From assembly GCA_036488725.1 (NCBI GenBank), contig DASXHD010000019.1, forward strand, positions 55,066-119,065: a stretch of 64,000 nucleotides of DNA. Reading direction: 5' to 3'. Shown here one piece after another: positions 25,218 to 34,062 of this stretch (positions within the stretch are counted from its first letter, which is position 1; each line of letters begins with the position of its first letter). The notes beneath the pieces are model-generated. The model was not told the DNA's origin. It saw only the letters and a program-made list of their open reading frames with translations, and made no database searches. The translations under genes were made by a program, and so were the position numbers. This DNA comes from DASXHD01 sp036488725 (GTDB lineage: Bacteria; Myxococcota_A; Polyangia; Polyangiales; Polyangiaceae).

Positions 25218-27068
25218 TCACGGCGCTTGCGTGTAGATCGCCTGCGAGGGCGCGCCGATGATTCCCCACGATGCGGTCACGTTGTCGTGCATGTCGAAGA
25301 TGCCGACCTTCGCGTCGTTGCCCGTGCCGGGCTTCGTGTACGGCTGCTTCTGATTGAAGAACTTGTCCAACCCGTACGTCGTCGCGTTGAAGAAGAAGCT
25401 GCACACCTTCGATTGTGTCGTGCCGCCGACCGATTGCGTTCCCCACGTGCCGAGCACGGTCACGCTGGGCTCGGGCAAAGCGGCGCCCATCAACATCGAA
25501 TAGCTCGGGCCCGAGCTCGCGGACGTCCCGTAGTAGTTGCCATTCAGCGCGAGGTAATCCATGTACATCGCGTTCTTCGCGGCGGACGGGCCGATGCATC
25601 CGCTCGACCCCGTGCCCACGCCTTGCGTCGCGTGCGCTTGCACCTTCACCGTGAGCGACGCGAGCGCGCCCGCCGCGTGCGCGTGCGGCGTCGTCCCTCC
25701 GGCGCCGCGGATGCAGCCGGTCACCGTGCCACCCGGCGTGCCCGTGAGCAAAATCGATTCGGCGTTCGCGGTGCCTTGGTCGACGAGCAAGAAACCGGGC
25801 TCGAGGCCATATGAGGTCTCGCCGCCGTTGTAGCTCGCGTTCGTGACGCCGGGCGTGAAGGACGCGTTCGTCGGGCATCCCGTCACGCCGAGCGCCGCGA
25901 GCTTTCCGAAAGGCATCGGGCTGTCGTGCGTGACGGCCGCGACGCCGGGGAAGAACTTCGGAAACGTCTCCCAATCGCCGGATTGGTTACTGTACTCCCA
26001 TTGGCCGTACTTGGCATTCCCGACGGTCACCGGCGGCGCGTGGCTCGACGATGCTCGCATGTTGAAAGTTCCATATCCATATCCCGTCGAAGTCACGTAA
26101 GCGGCATTGATCTGATTCTGATCGAGCTCCATTTCGGAGAGATTCGCCGCGTCGTAGGTCGTGCCCGTCGTGCCTTCGTAGTCGTGCGCGATGTAGAAGC
26201 TCGTCGCGAAGCTCGTGCAGAGATCGCAACCCGTGCCGCTCGCGCCCGCGAGCTGATTGGCGTTCTTGATCGCCGGAACGAGGATTTCCGTGTCGCCCGT
26301 CCCCGCCGTGCCCGGGCCGCAGTCCTTCGCCGCGGTCACGGCGAGGCCCATCTGCACGCTCAAATTCGAATTCACGTAAGGGTCGACGGTCGGTTGCGAC
26401 TGCGACACGTAATACCAAGCCGCCGACGGCACGCCGCGCACGCCGAGATCGTTGCTCGGGTTCGCATAACAGTCGCCGTGCTGGACCGGCGGCATCACGG
26501 CGCCCGTTTGTGCGAAATTCGCGGCCGGGCACGAGTCGGTTCCCGTCGCGGGACAAGCCACGTTCGTATTGAGATTGGCTTTCACGTTCATGCCGTCTTG
26601 CACGATGACGCCGTAACAAGGTTTCTGCGTCGAGCAGCCGGCGGCTGTCGTGCTCACCATCTGAACGAGCACCGCGTCGATCACGATGGTGCGCGACGCG
26701 CTCGGATCCGGGAGCGTGATGGGACCCGTGTAGAGCTGCGAGGCCTCGTTCGCGGGAGAGCCGTCGAGCGTGTAGAAGATCGCGGTGCCCGCGATGTTGT
26801 CGCCGCACGAAGCGCCCGAGTAGAGACAGATCGATTGCGCCCCGGTGAGCGAGCCGGGCGACGGGGAGAAGTGGACGTTGCCCGTCGGTGCCGGAGCGTC
26901 GGCGGCGACGTCCGCGATCGCGCCGTCGGTGCTCGTGTCGGCTGCGCCGGTCTCGCTGATGGAGCCATCGCTGCCGCCGTCGTTCGGCGTCGTCCCGTCA
27001 CCGCCGCAGTAGAGGAGGGTCGTGACGCCAGCGAAGAGAAACCCAAAGCGACTCCGCGGAAAACGCAT
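25218..27068 (-). CDS. large lipoprotein with chitobiase/beta-hexosaminidase C-terminal-like domain
   Basis: The 616-residue protein has a signal peptide with lipobox LLYC (Cys21), a Gly/Asp/Thr-rich linker and a CHB_HEX_C-like domain at about 66-125 (IFYTLDGSPANEASQLYTGP). A long C-terminal region of about 480 residues follows with Cys pairs and Gly/Ser/Thr-rich strands, for example CDLCTSFATSFYIAHDYEGT and SSGCIGPSAAKNAMYMDYLA. That region has no family I recognise. The CHB_HEX_C module is usually a beta-sandwich attached to other secreted domains. It is divergent from the lipase gene at 27153, with 84 bases between. Confidence 0.68.
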   Translation of the reverse strand: MRFPRSRFGFLFAGVTTLLYCGGDGTTPNDGGSDGSISETGAADTSTDGAIADVAADAPAPTGNVHFSPSPGSLTGAQSICLYSGASCGDNIAGTAIFYTLDGSPANEASQLYTGPITLPDPSASRTIVIDAVLVQMVSTTAAGCSTQKPCYGVIVQDGMNVKANLNTNVACPATGTDSCPAANFAQTGAVMPPVQHGDCYANPSNDLGVRGVPSAAWYYVSQSQPTVDPYVNSNLSVQMGLAVTAAKDCGPGTAGTGDTEILVPAIKNANQLAGASGTGCDLCTSFATSFYIAHDYEGTTGTTYDAANLSEMELDQNQINAAYVTSTGYGYGTFNMRASSSHAPPVTVGNAKYGQWEYSNQSGDWETFPKFFPGVAAVTHDSPMPFGKLAALGVTGCPTNASFTPGVTNASYNGGETSYGLEPGFLLVDQGTANAESILLTGTPGGTVTGCIRGAGGTTPHAHAAGALASLTVKVQAHATQGVGTGSSGCIGPSAAKNAMYMDYLALNGNYYGTSASSGPSYSMLMGAALPEPSVTVLGTWGTQSVGGTTQSKVCSFFFNATTYGLDKFFNQKQPYTKPGTGNDAKVGIFDMHDNVTASWGIIGAPSQAIYTQAP

Positions 27069-27152
27069 GAGGCGTCAAGCTAGCAGACGTCAGTCGTCAC
27101 CACGTGGCCGAACGGATCGGACTGGATCGTGCATCGGTAGCCCGTGCGATCC

Positions 27153-28262
27153 ATGCAAGCCCCCGCCGTCGCGCTCGTGCCCGGGTTCTTCGGATTCGAT
27201 CATCGCGAGAGTCGGACGTACTTCGCCGACCGTTTCATCGCCGGGCTCCGCTCGGGTTTGGCGGCGCGCGGCGTGAGTGAGGTGCCGGTCATTGCGATCT
27301 CGACGCTCGGGATCGGTAGCCTCTGGCGGAGGCAGCGCGAGCTTCTGCGGGAGCTTCGAGCGCTCGACGCCAAGCTCGGCGGCGCTCGGCAGTGGCACCT
27401 CGTCGGCCACAGCACTGGGGGCGTGGACGCGGCGCTCCTTCTTCGCGAGCGGCCGGTGCGCGACGGAGGCGAGCACACGGTTGCGTCCGACGGCGGATGG
27501 GGCGCCGATCGCGAGCTCGTCTCGCGTCTCGAGTCGGTGGTCACGATCTCCGCGCCGCACTTCGGAACCGCGCTCGCAGAGAGCGCGCTCGCGCGCTGGT
27601 CCGCCGGTCGTCCTTCGCTCGGCGCTGTGCGCGACGCGGCTGCCGCGGCGTTCGATCTCCTCCGTCGCGACGACCTCCGCTCGCGCATCGGGTTCTTCTT
27701 CAGCGCGATGCCCAAGGTCTCGCAGACGCCGTTCTTCTTGGCTCAGCTCGCGATCCGCGACGAGCTCGCGCGCGATCTCCACCCGTCGGTCTCGAGCGAC
27801 CTCGCGCGCATCCCATTTCGCGACGGCGCGGCGCGCCTCGCGTGCGTCGTGACGGTCGCGCCGCGTCCGCCCGAGGATCACCCCGACAAGCTCTTTCGCG
27901 ACATGTGGCGCTGGACGTTCGAAGGCGCGAAGACGCTTGCGCCGGCCCCGGTCGACGCGACGGCGCTCGCCTCGCCCGAGCTTCGTCTCGCTCCGCAGGC
28001 GTCGCTGCCGCTTCCGGCGATCGAGGCCGGCGACAACGACGGCGTCGTCTCGTCGCTGAGGCAAGTCGCGGGCGAGCCGCTCGCGCTCGTCTTGGGCGAC
28101 CACGTCGACGTGCTCGGTCGCTACCATCGCGCTTCGCTGCTCGACGGCAAGATCATCGACCCGGGTCTTCTCACGAGCGGCGCGCGCTTCGGCGACGACG
28201 AGTTCTTCGCGCTGCTCGATCGCGTCGCCGGCCGCCTCGAACGCTGCATCCGACGCGCGTGA
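27153..28262 (+). CDS. triacylglycerol lipase-like alpha/beta hydrolase
   Basis: The 369-residue protein starts with PAVALVPGFFGF, has the elbow WHLVGHSTGGVDAAL with Ser87 and a later HFGTALAES segment. The C-terminal GDNDGVVSSLRQ and GDHVDVLGRY may supply the acidic residue and His of the triad. No signal peptide is visible, so the enzyme is probably cytoplasmic or exported by another route. The pattern resembles lipase/LCAT-like proteins acting on long-chain esters. ATG at 27153 is preferred over GTG at 27144. Confidence 0.85.
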   Translation: MQAPAVALVPGFFGFDHRESRTYFADRFIAGLRSGLAARGVSEVPVIAISTLGIGSLWRRQRELLRELRALDAKLGGARQWHLVGHSTGGVDAALLLRERPVRDGGEHTVASDGGWGADRELVSRLESVVTISAPHFGTALAESALARWSAGRPSLGAVRDAAAAAFDLLRRDDLRSRIGFFFSAMPKVSQTPFFLAQLAIRDELARDLHPSVSSDLARIPFRDGAARLACVVTVAPRPPEDHPDKLFRDMWRWTFEGAKTLAPAPVDATALASPELRLAPQASLPLPAIEAGDNDGVVSSLRQVAGEPLALVLGDHVDVLGRYHRASLLDGKIIDPGLLTSGARFGDDEFFALLDRVAGRLERCIRRA

Positions 28263-28411
28263 CTTCGCGAAAGACGACGCACGAGACAGCGAGAAGGTAA
28301 GGTGACCGTGACCGGGCGCCTTCCGGTCGACGTCATTCACTTCATCGTGCACCAAACTTTCGGCCGCTTCCACGAGTGCTACGAAAAACCGCGTCCGGTG
28401 ATGAAGTGAGC

Positions 28412-28852
28412 ATGCACCGCCAACTCACGCTCGGCGCGGTCGTCGTCTTCGCAGGCCTCGGCGTCCATGCGTGTGACAAACGCGAGGCCTCGCCTTCCGC
28501 ACCAAGCGCGAGCGCTTTGCCGGCAACTGTCGCTCTCCCCGCCGCCGATGCGGGCGCGACCGATGCCGGGATCGACGAGAAAGTACCTCCGACACCGAAG
28601 ATCCTTTGTGACCATCTCTTCGAGTTGGCGGTCGCGTCCGAAGGAGCGAGCGGCGCGATGCTCGCGCTCGGGAGCCCCGACGAATGCGTCGCGCACGAAA
28701 AACGCGAGAATGCGCAGAGGAGCACGTCGAGCTGCCGACTCGGCGTTTGTTCGATGCGCGCAACGACGTGGTCGGAAGCCAAACGTTGCTTGCGCCAATC
28801 GGCTGCCGAGCAGGACCCCGCCGACGTCTGCGCCCACCACTCGTCACGATGA
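28412..28852 (+). CDS. small lipoprotein, function unknown
   Basis: The 146-residue protein has a signal peptide with lipobox VHAC (Cys21) and an Ala/Ser/Pro/Asp linker to about 55. A C-terminal domain follows with CDHLFELAVAS, CVAHEKRENAQ and CRLGVC-type Cys spacing; five Cys are spread over about 75 residues. A GTG two codons upstream is an alternative start. The 149-base gap before it shows nothing I can name. It is followed 52 bases later by another lipoprotein gene. Confidence 0.65.
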   Translation: MHRQLTLGAVVVFAGLGVHACDKREASPSAPSASALPATVALPAADAGATDAGIDEKVPPTPKILCDHLFELAVASEGASGAMLALGSPDECVAHEKRENAQRSTSSCRLGVCSMRATTWSEAKRCLRQSAAEQDPADVCAHHSSR

Positions 28853-28904
28853 GCGCCACCGCGTCCCCGACCGCAGAATGGAGGGAAGGGGACCGCGATC
28901 TCGG

Positions 28905-29732
28905 ATGTCTCCCCTCGTGAGAATCCTTCCTCTCCTCCTCCTCGCCGCGTGCGCGCCCGTCGAAGCTCACCCCGACGCCGTCGCGCCGCTCGCCGCCGAT
29001 CGAGCTCACTACTTTTGGGAGAATCATGATTACGAAAGCGGCCGATTCACCGAGCTACGCGCCGGCGGGTCGTATCGAACGGTTTCGCGCGAACACGCGC
29101 GCGTCGCAGAATCGGACGCAGGGCGCTGGCGACAAGGCTCCAACGGGGACCTCCTCTTGTGCTCGTCGTATCGGTTTCGTTTCGTCGAGGCCGGGCCGCT
29201 TTGGATCATCGTCGACACCGAGGGCGTGCACGATCGACTGCCCGAGCTCGGCGGCGCGATCCGCGCGTTCTTGCGCGCGCACGCGGAACCGTCGTTCGAT
29301 TCGGAGGAAGTCGAACGCATCGAGGGCGCCGGCACCAGCGTGGAGAGCACCGCATACGGTCGCCGCGTGACGCGCGAAGAGCTCGCGTCGTTGGCCGGCG
29401 CGATCGACGCGTACCTCGCGCGCGGCGACGAGAACCTCTTCTCGACGACGCCGCGACGCCATCGCGGCACGCTCTACCTCGCCGGCGCTTGGGACGTCCC
29501 AGCGCCGCCGCGCGACGCGAAGAGCGTCAGCGCGCTGGAGCTCGGCATCGAGCACGATGACACGACGCTCGCGGTGCCCGCGATCGACGAGACCCTTTTC
29601 CGCGAATCGATCGCGCGGCCGCAGCCCTTCCCCGCTCCCTTTTCGCTGAACGTTCTCCCGCCGGCCCCCGTGAAGATGGTCGACATGAAGCCCGAGCGCG
29701 TCACCCCGCGCTGCGCGTCGTTCGATCGTTGA
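28905..29732 (+). CDS. lipoprotein, function unknown
   Basis: The 275-residue protein has a short signal peptide with lipobox LAAC near residue 15. A mixed domain follows with HYFWENHDYESGRFTELRAGG, LLLCSSYRFRFVEAGPLWII and SVSALELGIEHDDTTLAVP. It has few Cys and no low-complexity linker, which is unusual among its neighbours. No catalytic residues are evident. GTG at 28917 is an alternative start that would leave a shorter signal peptide. Directionality matches the gene before it, so they may be co-transcribed. Confidence 0.68.
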   Translation: MSPLVRILPLLLLAACAPVEAHPDAVAPLAADRAHYFWENHDYESGRFTELRAGGSYRTVSREHARVAESDAGRWRQGSNGDLLLCSSYRFRFVEAGPLWIIVDTEGVHDRLPELGGAIRAFLRAHAEPSFDSEEVERIEGAGTSVESTAYGRRVTREELASLAGAIDAYLARGDENLFSTTPRRHRGTLYLAGAWDVPAPPRDAKSVSALELGIEHDDTTLAVPAIDETLFRESIARPQPFPAPFSLNVLPPAPVKMVDMKPERVTPRCASFDR

Positions 29733-29916
29733 TCTGCGACTCAGCGGCAGACTTCGGCGGAGAGGCTTCAGTGCATCTCGACCTTGGCTTCTTTCGACGT
29801 CACGTTGAGGTCGACGGTCACCGTCGGCCCGGGCTCGCCGCGGGCTGAGCGCTCGCTGTCGTGGTCCTCGAGGATTCTTGCGTTCACGGCGCGTGGTCTA
29901 TTGGTAAAAACGAAAC

Positions 29917-30486
29917 ATGGCGTCGCACGAATCACAGGCGTTCGAGAATGCGCAGGCGTTCGCGCGTTGGCTCGAAGCGAATCACGACACGTCGCCCGGC
30001 ATTTGGCTTCGCATCGCGAAGAAGTCCTCGGGGAAGCCCAGCATCACGTATCCGGAAGCGGTGGAGGTCGCTCTTTGCTGGGGCTGGATCGATGGTCAGA
30101 AGCGGCCGCTCGACGACAATCACTGGCTGCAGCGGTTCACGCGTCGCCAGGCGCGGAGCCCGTGGTCCAAGATCAACTGCGCCAAAGCCGAGGCGCTCAT
30201 CAAAGCCAAGAAAATGCAGCGCGCCGGCCTCGCCGAGATCGACCGTGCGAAAAAGGACGGCCGCTGGGCCAACGCCTACGAATCACCTTCCAAAGCCCAG
30301 CTCCCGGATGACTTCGCGAAGGCGCTCGCGAAGAGCAAGAAGGCCTCCGCGTTCTACGCGACGCTGAACGCAGCCAACCGTTACGCGATCGTCTATCGGC
30401 TCCACTCCGCGAAGAAGCCCGAGACCCGCAAGCAGCGCTTCGACCTATTCCTCGCCATGCTCGAGCGCGGAGAGACGCTGCATTGA
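29917..30486 (+). CDS. YdeI/OmpD-associated family protein
   Basis: The 189-residue soluble protein carries the family blocks NAQAFARWLEANHDTSPGIWL, near 10-30, SITYPEAVEVALCWGWIDGQ near 42-62 and RQARSPWSKINCAKAEALI near 75-95. Family members are annotated as YdeI or bacteriocin-protection-like; the E. coli relatives relate to stress and outer-membrane porin association. A biochemical activity has not been settled as far as I know. It is translationally coupled (TTGA) to the following SUKH gene. Confidence 0.85.
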   Translation: MASHESQAFENAQAFARWLEANHDTSPGIWLRIAKKSSGKPSITYPEAVEVALCWGWIDGQKRPLDDNHWLQRFTRRQARSPWSKINCAKAEALIKAKKMQRAGLAEIDRAKKDGRWANAYESPSKAQLPDDFAKALAKSKKASAFYATLNAANRYAIVYRLHSAKKPETRKQRFDLFLAMLERGETLH

Positions 30487-31010
30487 CGCTCGATAAGCTG
30501 CGCGCGGCAGGACCGAATTGTGTCGTGAAGCTCTGCGGGCCCGTCGCGGACCGCGAGCTGACGGCGCTCGAGGAGCGACTCGGCGCACCGCTACCAAACG
30601 AATATCGAGAGCTCCTCATCACACACGGCGTCATCTATTTGGACACCGACGAGGGCAGTACGTCTCGACGTGACGGACTGCAGCGCGTCGACCGTTCCGA
30701 GGTTGGGCTCGACTACTGGTTCAGCTTCTTATGGCCCGAACAGGCATTGCATATGACCACGACGCTCCAGTCGTTGCTTCGCGACGCGTACGGGAACGGC
30801 GATGCCGCGTCCCGTCTCGACCGTGGGCTGGTGTTCCAGCAGGGCTACGGTGACAGCTCCTATTATGTCTTTTGCGCGAACGAGAACGCGGACGTCTCGA
30901 TCTACTATGTCGATGGAAACGACAGCCCAGTCGATTTGACACTAACTGCAAAGGACTTTGCCGCACACATCGATGAATTCATCGAGCGCTGGCGGCGGTT
31001 CAGGTCTTGA
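30483..31010 (+). CDS. SMI1/KNR4 (SUKH) family protein
   Basis: The 175-residue protein has the N-terminal SUKH hallmark LTALEERLGAPLPNEYRELLITHG near residues 28-51. FQQGYGDSSYYVFCANENAD, near 118-137, follows, and a C-terminal AHIDEFIERWRRF helix closes the domain. SUKH proteins often serve as immunity proteins for polymorphic or contact-dependent toxins, though others have cellular roles. The TTG start overlaps the stop of the YdeI gene (TTGA at 30483-30486). Its 3' end overlaps the convergent CPBP protease gene by 11 bases. No cognate toxin is seen in the window. Confidence 0.82.
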   Translation: MTLDKLRAAGPNCVVKLCGPVADRELTALEERLGAPLPNEYRELLITHGVIYLDTDEGSTSRRDGLQRVDRSEVGLDYWFSFLWPEQALHMTTTLQSLLRDAYGNGDAASRLDRGLVFQQGYGDSSYYVFCANENADVSIYYVDGNDSPVDLTLTAKDFAAHIDEFIERWRRFRS

Positions 31011-31650
31011 ATGCAGCGAGGGCGTCGATGGCGACGTGACAGAGGATCGTCGGCACGAGCGACCCGCGCCGCACCGCGACGACGCCGAAGACGAGCGCGT
31101 AGCATGCGAAACGGAGCATGGCGCCAGCGCCCTGATTCGCATGCGCGATTGCGAAGAGGAGCGCTTGAAGGACGACGGCTGCGGCCGTGCTGCGCGTGAA
31201 AGCGCGAAGCTGAACGACGAGGTAGCCGCGATAGACGAGCTCCTCGGCGAATCCCACCGACACGGCGAGCAGGATCCACACCAAACGTTCCGGCCCCGTT
31301 CGAGGCAAGATCGTCAGGGCCGATCCGTTCGCAGAACCGAATACGAGCTCGACTGCGATGACGAGAGCCGCCAGCGCGAGCGCGATCGGAACGTCCAGGA
31401 GCACGGCTCGTCCGACGAGCTCGCGGAGCACGCTGCGCGAACGAAACGCGCGACTCACCCAATAGACGAGTGCAATCTGCACGATGATCGTCGGCACGTA
31501 CACGGCTGCGATGCGCGACGACGGCGGCAGACCGGGCGACGAGAGCGATCCGACGACGGCGACCGACACGATCACGAGAACCAGCGCGGCCGTGTGCCAC
31601 CAAGGCGCGACGAGCCGTGGCAAGCGGTTTGCGAGAGCAGTGGTCACCAT
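31000..31650 (-). CDS. CPBP-family intramembrane metalloprotease
   Basis: The 216-residue protein has about six hydrophobic helices. The CPBP motifs are complete: EELVYRGYL with Glu136-Glu137 and Arg141, FAIAHANQG with His170, and ILCHVAIDA with His205. Known relatives include type II CAAX prenyl proteases and bacteriocin-processing or self-immunity proteins; they cut within the membrane using a metal. It sits convergently against the SUKH gene. The start ATG at 31650 overlaps the ATG of the small plus-strand protein gene (31649). Confidence 0.88.
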   Translation of the reverse strand: MVTTALANRLPRLVAPWWHTAALVLVIVSVAVVGSLSSPGLPPSSRIAAVYVPTIIVQIALVYWVSRAFRSRSVLRELVGRAVLLDVPIALALAALVIAVELVFGSANGSALTILPRTGPERLVWILLAVSVGFAEELVYRGYLVVQLRAFTRSTAAAVVLQALLFAIAHANQGAGAMLRFACYALVFGVVAVRRGSLVPTILCHVAIDALAAFKT

Positions 31651-31777
31651 GATTCAAGCCATTACCCTCGCAACCCCCGTACTCGCTGCCGGCTGGGCGT
31701 TCCTCTATCTACTCTTCGGCGGCGGCATCTTCGGCGCCCTCGTGATCTTCTTCGGGCTCAAAGCGCTCCGTCACTGA
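31649..31777 (+). CDS. 42-residue single-helix membrane protein
   Basis: A short frame from the ATG at 31649 encodes one hydrophobic helix (LATPVLAAGWAFLYLLFGG) and a C-terminal LVIFFGLKAL. It is divergent from the CPBP gene: the two start codons overlap within CCATG at 31647-31651, so there is no separate 5' untranslated space between them. Small membrane peptides with a GGGIFGALVIFF segment are known in other myxobacteria only from memory. Coding status is plausible but not certain. Confidence 0.45.
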   Translation: MIQAITLATPVLAAGWAFLYLLFGGGIFGALVIFFGLKALRH

Positions 31778-31946
31778 GCCGCGTCCGCATCGGCGAAGAT
31801 CTCTTTGACGGCGGAGCTCGCTTCGAGCGCACGCACCGTGGGCTGCAACCGTTTCGCAGCGCCACAGAGAGCGAGACTCTCGCAGGTGCGACGACCGAGA
31901 GCGCGCGCGATAGCGCCCGCTTAGCTCCGCGAGAACCGCCGGCGCT

Positions 31947-33092
31947 CTACCGGCAGGCCGCGTAAATCGTGACCGTGCTCGTGTCGTACGAAATCCAATA
32001 GACGCGCGAATCATCGAACGCGATGCCACCGGTGCTCTCCGTCGGGCCCACGGTTTCGAGCGATCCGCCCGTGAGCGGCACGCGCACGATGCTGCCGTTC
32101 GTCGTCGCGTACGCGTTCACGCCGTCGCTCGCCGTCCGGTGCAGCGGGCTCGGTACCGACTGACTGTTCACGAGCAGCCCGGTCGCGATCGTCTCGAGTG
32201 CGCCGCTCGCCGGGGACCAGCGGACAATTTCGGCGGGCTGCGGTTCCTGCGCGTTTCCAGACGTCCACGAAAGCGCCAGGCCGGTGCTGCCCTGAAGCGA
32301 CAGGCCGTCCAGCTCCGGCTCGCCGGGCGCGAGACCGCCGTCCCACAAATCGACGAGCTCGGTCGTTTGTTCGTCATCCGTCGCGACGCGGTTGATGATC
32401 CCCTCTCCTCCTTCAGACGCGTAGACGTAGTCGGCCGTCCAAACCGCGTCGCTCGTCTCGGAAGGGAACGGCAGCTCGGCGTGCCCGATCACTTCTTCTC
32501 CGGAGCCGTCGACGTTCATCCGATAGGCCGTCCCCCCGCCGTTCTGCACGATGGCGGTGAAATAAAGCTTACCGCCCGCGAGCACGACGCCGTTCGGCCT
32601 CGTGAGGCCGCCGAGAAGCGTCGTCGCGTTCGACCCGTCGAGATTCGTGCGCACGATCGTGCCGTTCGTTTCGCCAGGTCCGCCGACCGGGTCGGCCGCC
32701 CAGTACATGAACGCGTCGTCGTAGGCGACGTGGAGCGCGTATCGATCCGCGCGAGCATTGAACGACGCGAGCGCTTGAACGCCGCCGCCGCTCGTCGGAA
32801 CGCGCCGAACCGTCGTGCTCTTTTCCACGCCATCGCCGGTCCACCAATCGTGCACCGAGGTCGGCGACGTCTCCGACCAATAGAGGAACCCATCGTGGAC
32901 GTACGGCGCGCTGGCATTGTCGTCGGTGCTCGAGAAGCTCGCGAGGGTGACCGCTGCCGCCAGCGTGCAGGCGCTTGGTTGGCTGCCGGAGTCCGCCGGC
33001 GTCGAAGACGTTGGGCCCTGATTCGCCAACTCGGAGCGCGCTCCGCATCCAGCGGTGACGATGAGCACGAAGAGGATCGTTCGGCGCATCAT
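31947..33092 (-). CDS. lipoprotein with SMP-30/NHL-like beta-propeller repeats
   Basis: The 381-residue protein has a signal peptide with lipobox TAGC near residue 15 and a Ser/Thr/Pro linker. Six or so strand units follow, of the type GFLYWSETSPTSVHD, TNLDGSNATTLLGGL and GGIAFDDSRVYWISYD, typical of low-density-lipoprotein-receptor-YWTD or SMP-30-like propellers. No metal-binding signature is apparent. The tandem ATG codons at 33092 and 33089 are alternative starts. The 169-base gap to the small membrane gene shows only a short minus-strand frame. Confidence 0.75.
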   Translation of the reverse strand: MMRRTILFVLIVTAGCGARSELANQGPTSSTPADSGSQPSACTLAAAVTLASFSSTDDNASAPYVHDGFLYWSETSPTSVHDWWTGDGVEKSTTVRRVPTSGGGVQALASFNARADRYALHVAYDDAFMYWAADPVGGPGETNGTIVRTNLDGSNATTLLGGLTRPNGVVLAGGKLYFTAIVQNGGGTAYRMNVDGSGEEVIGHAELPFPSETSDAVWTADYVYASEGGEGIINRVATDDEQTTELVDLWDGGLAPGEPELDGLSLQGSTGLALSWTSGNAQEPQPAEIVRWSPASGALETIATGLLVNSQSVPSPLHRTASDGVNAYATTNGSIVRVPLTGGSLETVGPTESTGGIAFDDSRVYWISYDTSTVTIYAACR

Positions 33093-33208
33093 CGAATGAT
33101 GTCCAATTGGAATGCTCGTCGCCACTTCGATTGCGGGCGCACACATGCCACGCGACGCCTCGCCCCGACGCCTAGCGTCCTCGCACGGAGCTGACATATC
33201 CTGGCTTC

Positions 33209-34000
33209 GTGGGCTCAGCTTCTTCGTCCGTTGCGTTCGGCGCAGCGGCGCTCTCGCTCGTGAGTGGGTGCTCGCTCCTCGTCGGGCTCTCGGATCTTGG
33301 AGGCGACGGCGGCGTGGACGCGGCGGATGAATCGCAACCATCGGACGCGGCGTGCGCGCTCATCGACGCACCCGCGCCGCCCGTCCATGGTGGCGGCGCG
33401 TGCAGCCTCGACGCATCGAGCTGCAGCCCGGGCAACGAAAGCGCGTTCTCGGCAGGAGCTCCGCCGCCGCCGGTCAGCGCGACACCCTACCCTGGTCTGT
33501 GCACGTCGCAGCAAATCGGCTCGCTCTATCAGAGCTGCATCGGCTCCTCGGCGACGACGAGCGCGTGCAACTCGTTCGTCGCATCGAATGGAGCGTGCTC
33601 CAACTGCGTGCTGACCGCCGCGACGGCCTCCAAGTGGGGACCGCTCGTTCTCGTGAACGACAGCTTCTTGATCAACATCGGCGAGTGCATCGCGCTCGTC
33701 GAGCCGTGCAACGCGGCCTGCGCCGCGGCGTACGTGGACCTTAACGAGTGTCAGATCGCGGCGTGCACGACGGGCCCCGGCTGCGATGACGCGGGCGCGC
33801 CGGCGATCCTCGCGTGCACGAACGAAGCGGTGACCTGCACGAGCTGCAGCGGGTTCGCCGGCGCCGCTGCGGCGTGCGAGAGCGCGATGAAAGCCGACCC
33901 GGCCGACCACCCCGCGGCGACCGCTTGCGGCATCACCGCGACGACGTCGTCGGCGACCATCCAAGCCATCGCGACTGCGATGTGCGGCTCGCCGCCCTGA
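33209..34000 (+). CDS. Cys-rich lipoprotein
   Basis: The 263-residue protein has a signal peptide with lipobox VSGC (Cys21) and an acidic linker. A C-terminal domain follows with about twenty Cys residues in short spacings (for example CTSQQIGSLYQSC, CNSFVASNGACSNC, CNAACAAAYVDLNEC). The last half alternates Cys with Ala/Thr stretches and would be disulfide-rich outside the cell. It belongs to a class seen repeatedly in Polyangia, with no assigned function. GTG start at 33209. Confidence 0.7.
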   Translation: MGSASSSVAFGAAALSLVSGCSLLVGLSDLGGDGGVDAADESQPSDAACALIDAPAPPVHGGGACSLDASSCSPGNESAFSAGAPPPPVSATPYPGLCTSQQIGSLYQSCIGSSATTSACNSFVASNGACSNCVLTAATASKWGPLVLVNDSFLINIGECIALVEPCNAACAAAYVDLNECQIAACTTGPGCDDAGAPAILACTNEAVTCTSCSGFAGAAAACESAMKADPADHPAATACGITATTSSATIQAIATAMCGSPP

Positions 34001-34062
34001 GCTTCGGGAACGGCCAGCGCCGTCGTCGACAAGCCGCATCGCGTGGTTAGAGTTCGACGCGC

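Noticed and set aside
29768..29887. A 39-residue minus-strand frame ending TVTVDLNVTSKEAKVEMH, with a GTG start.
   Set aside because: Too short, no ribosome binding site and no recognised family. It could be a remnant, but it is not supported.
29917..30486. Calling the YdeI-family gene a bacteriocin-resistance gene.
   Set aside because: The family name suggests it, but no bacteriocin or toxin gene is present and the activity is not established.
31771..31920. A 50-codon minus-strand frame ending LEASSAVKEIFADADAAQ.
   Set aside because: It has no start codon after the upstream stop and overlaps the small membrane gene. Open frames of this length are common by chance here.
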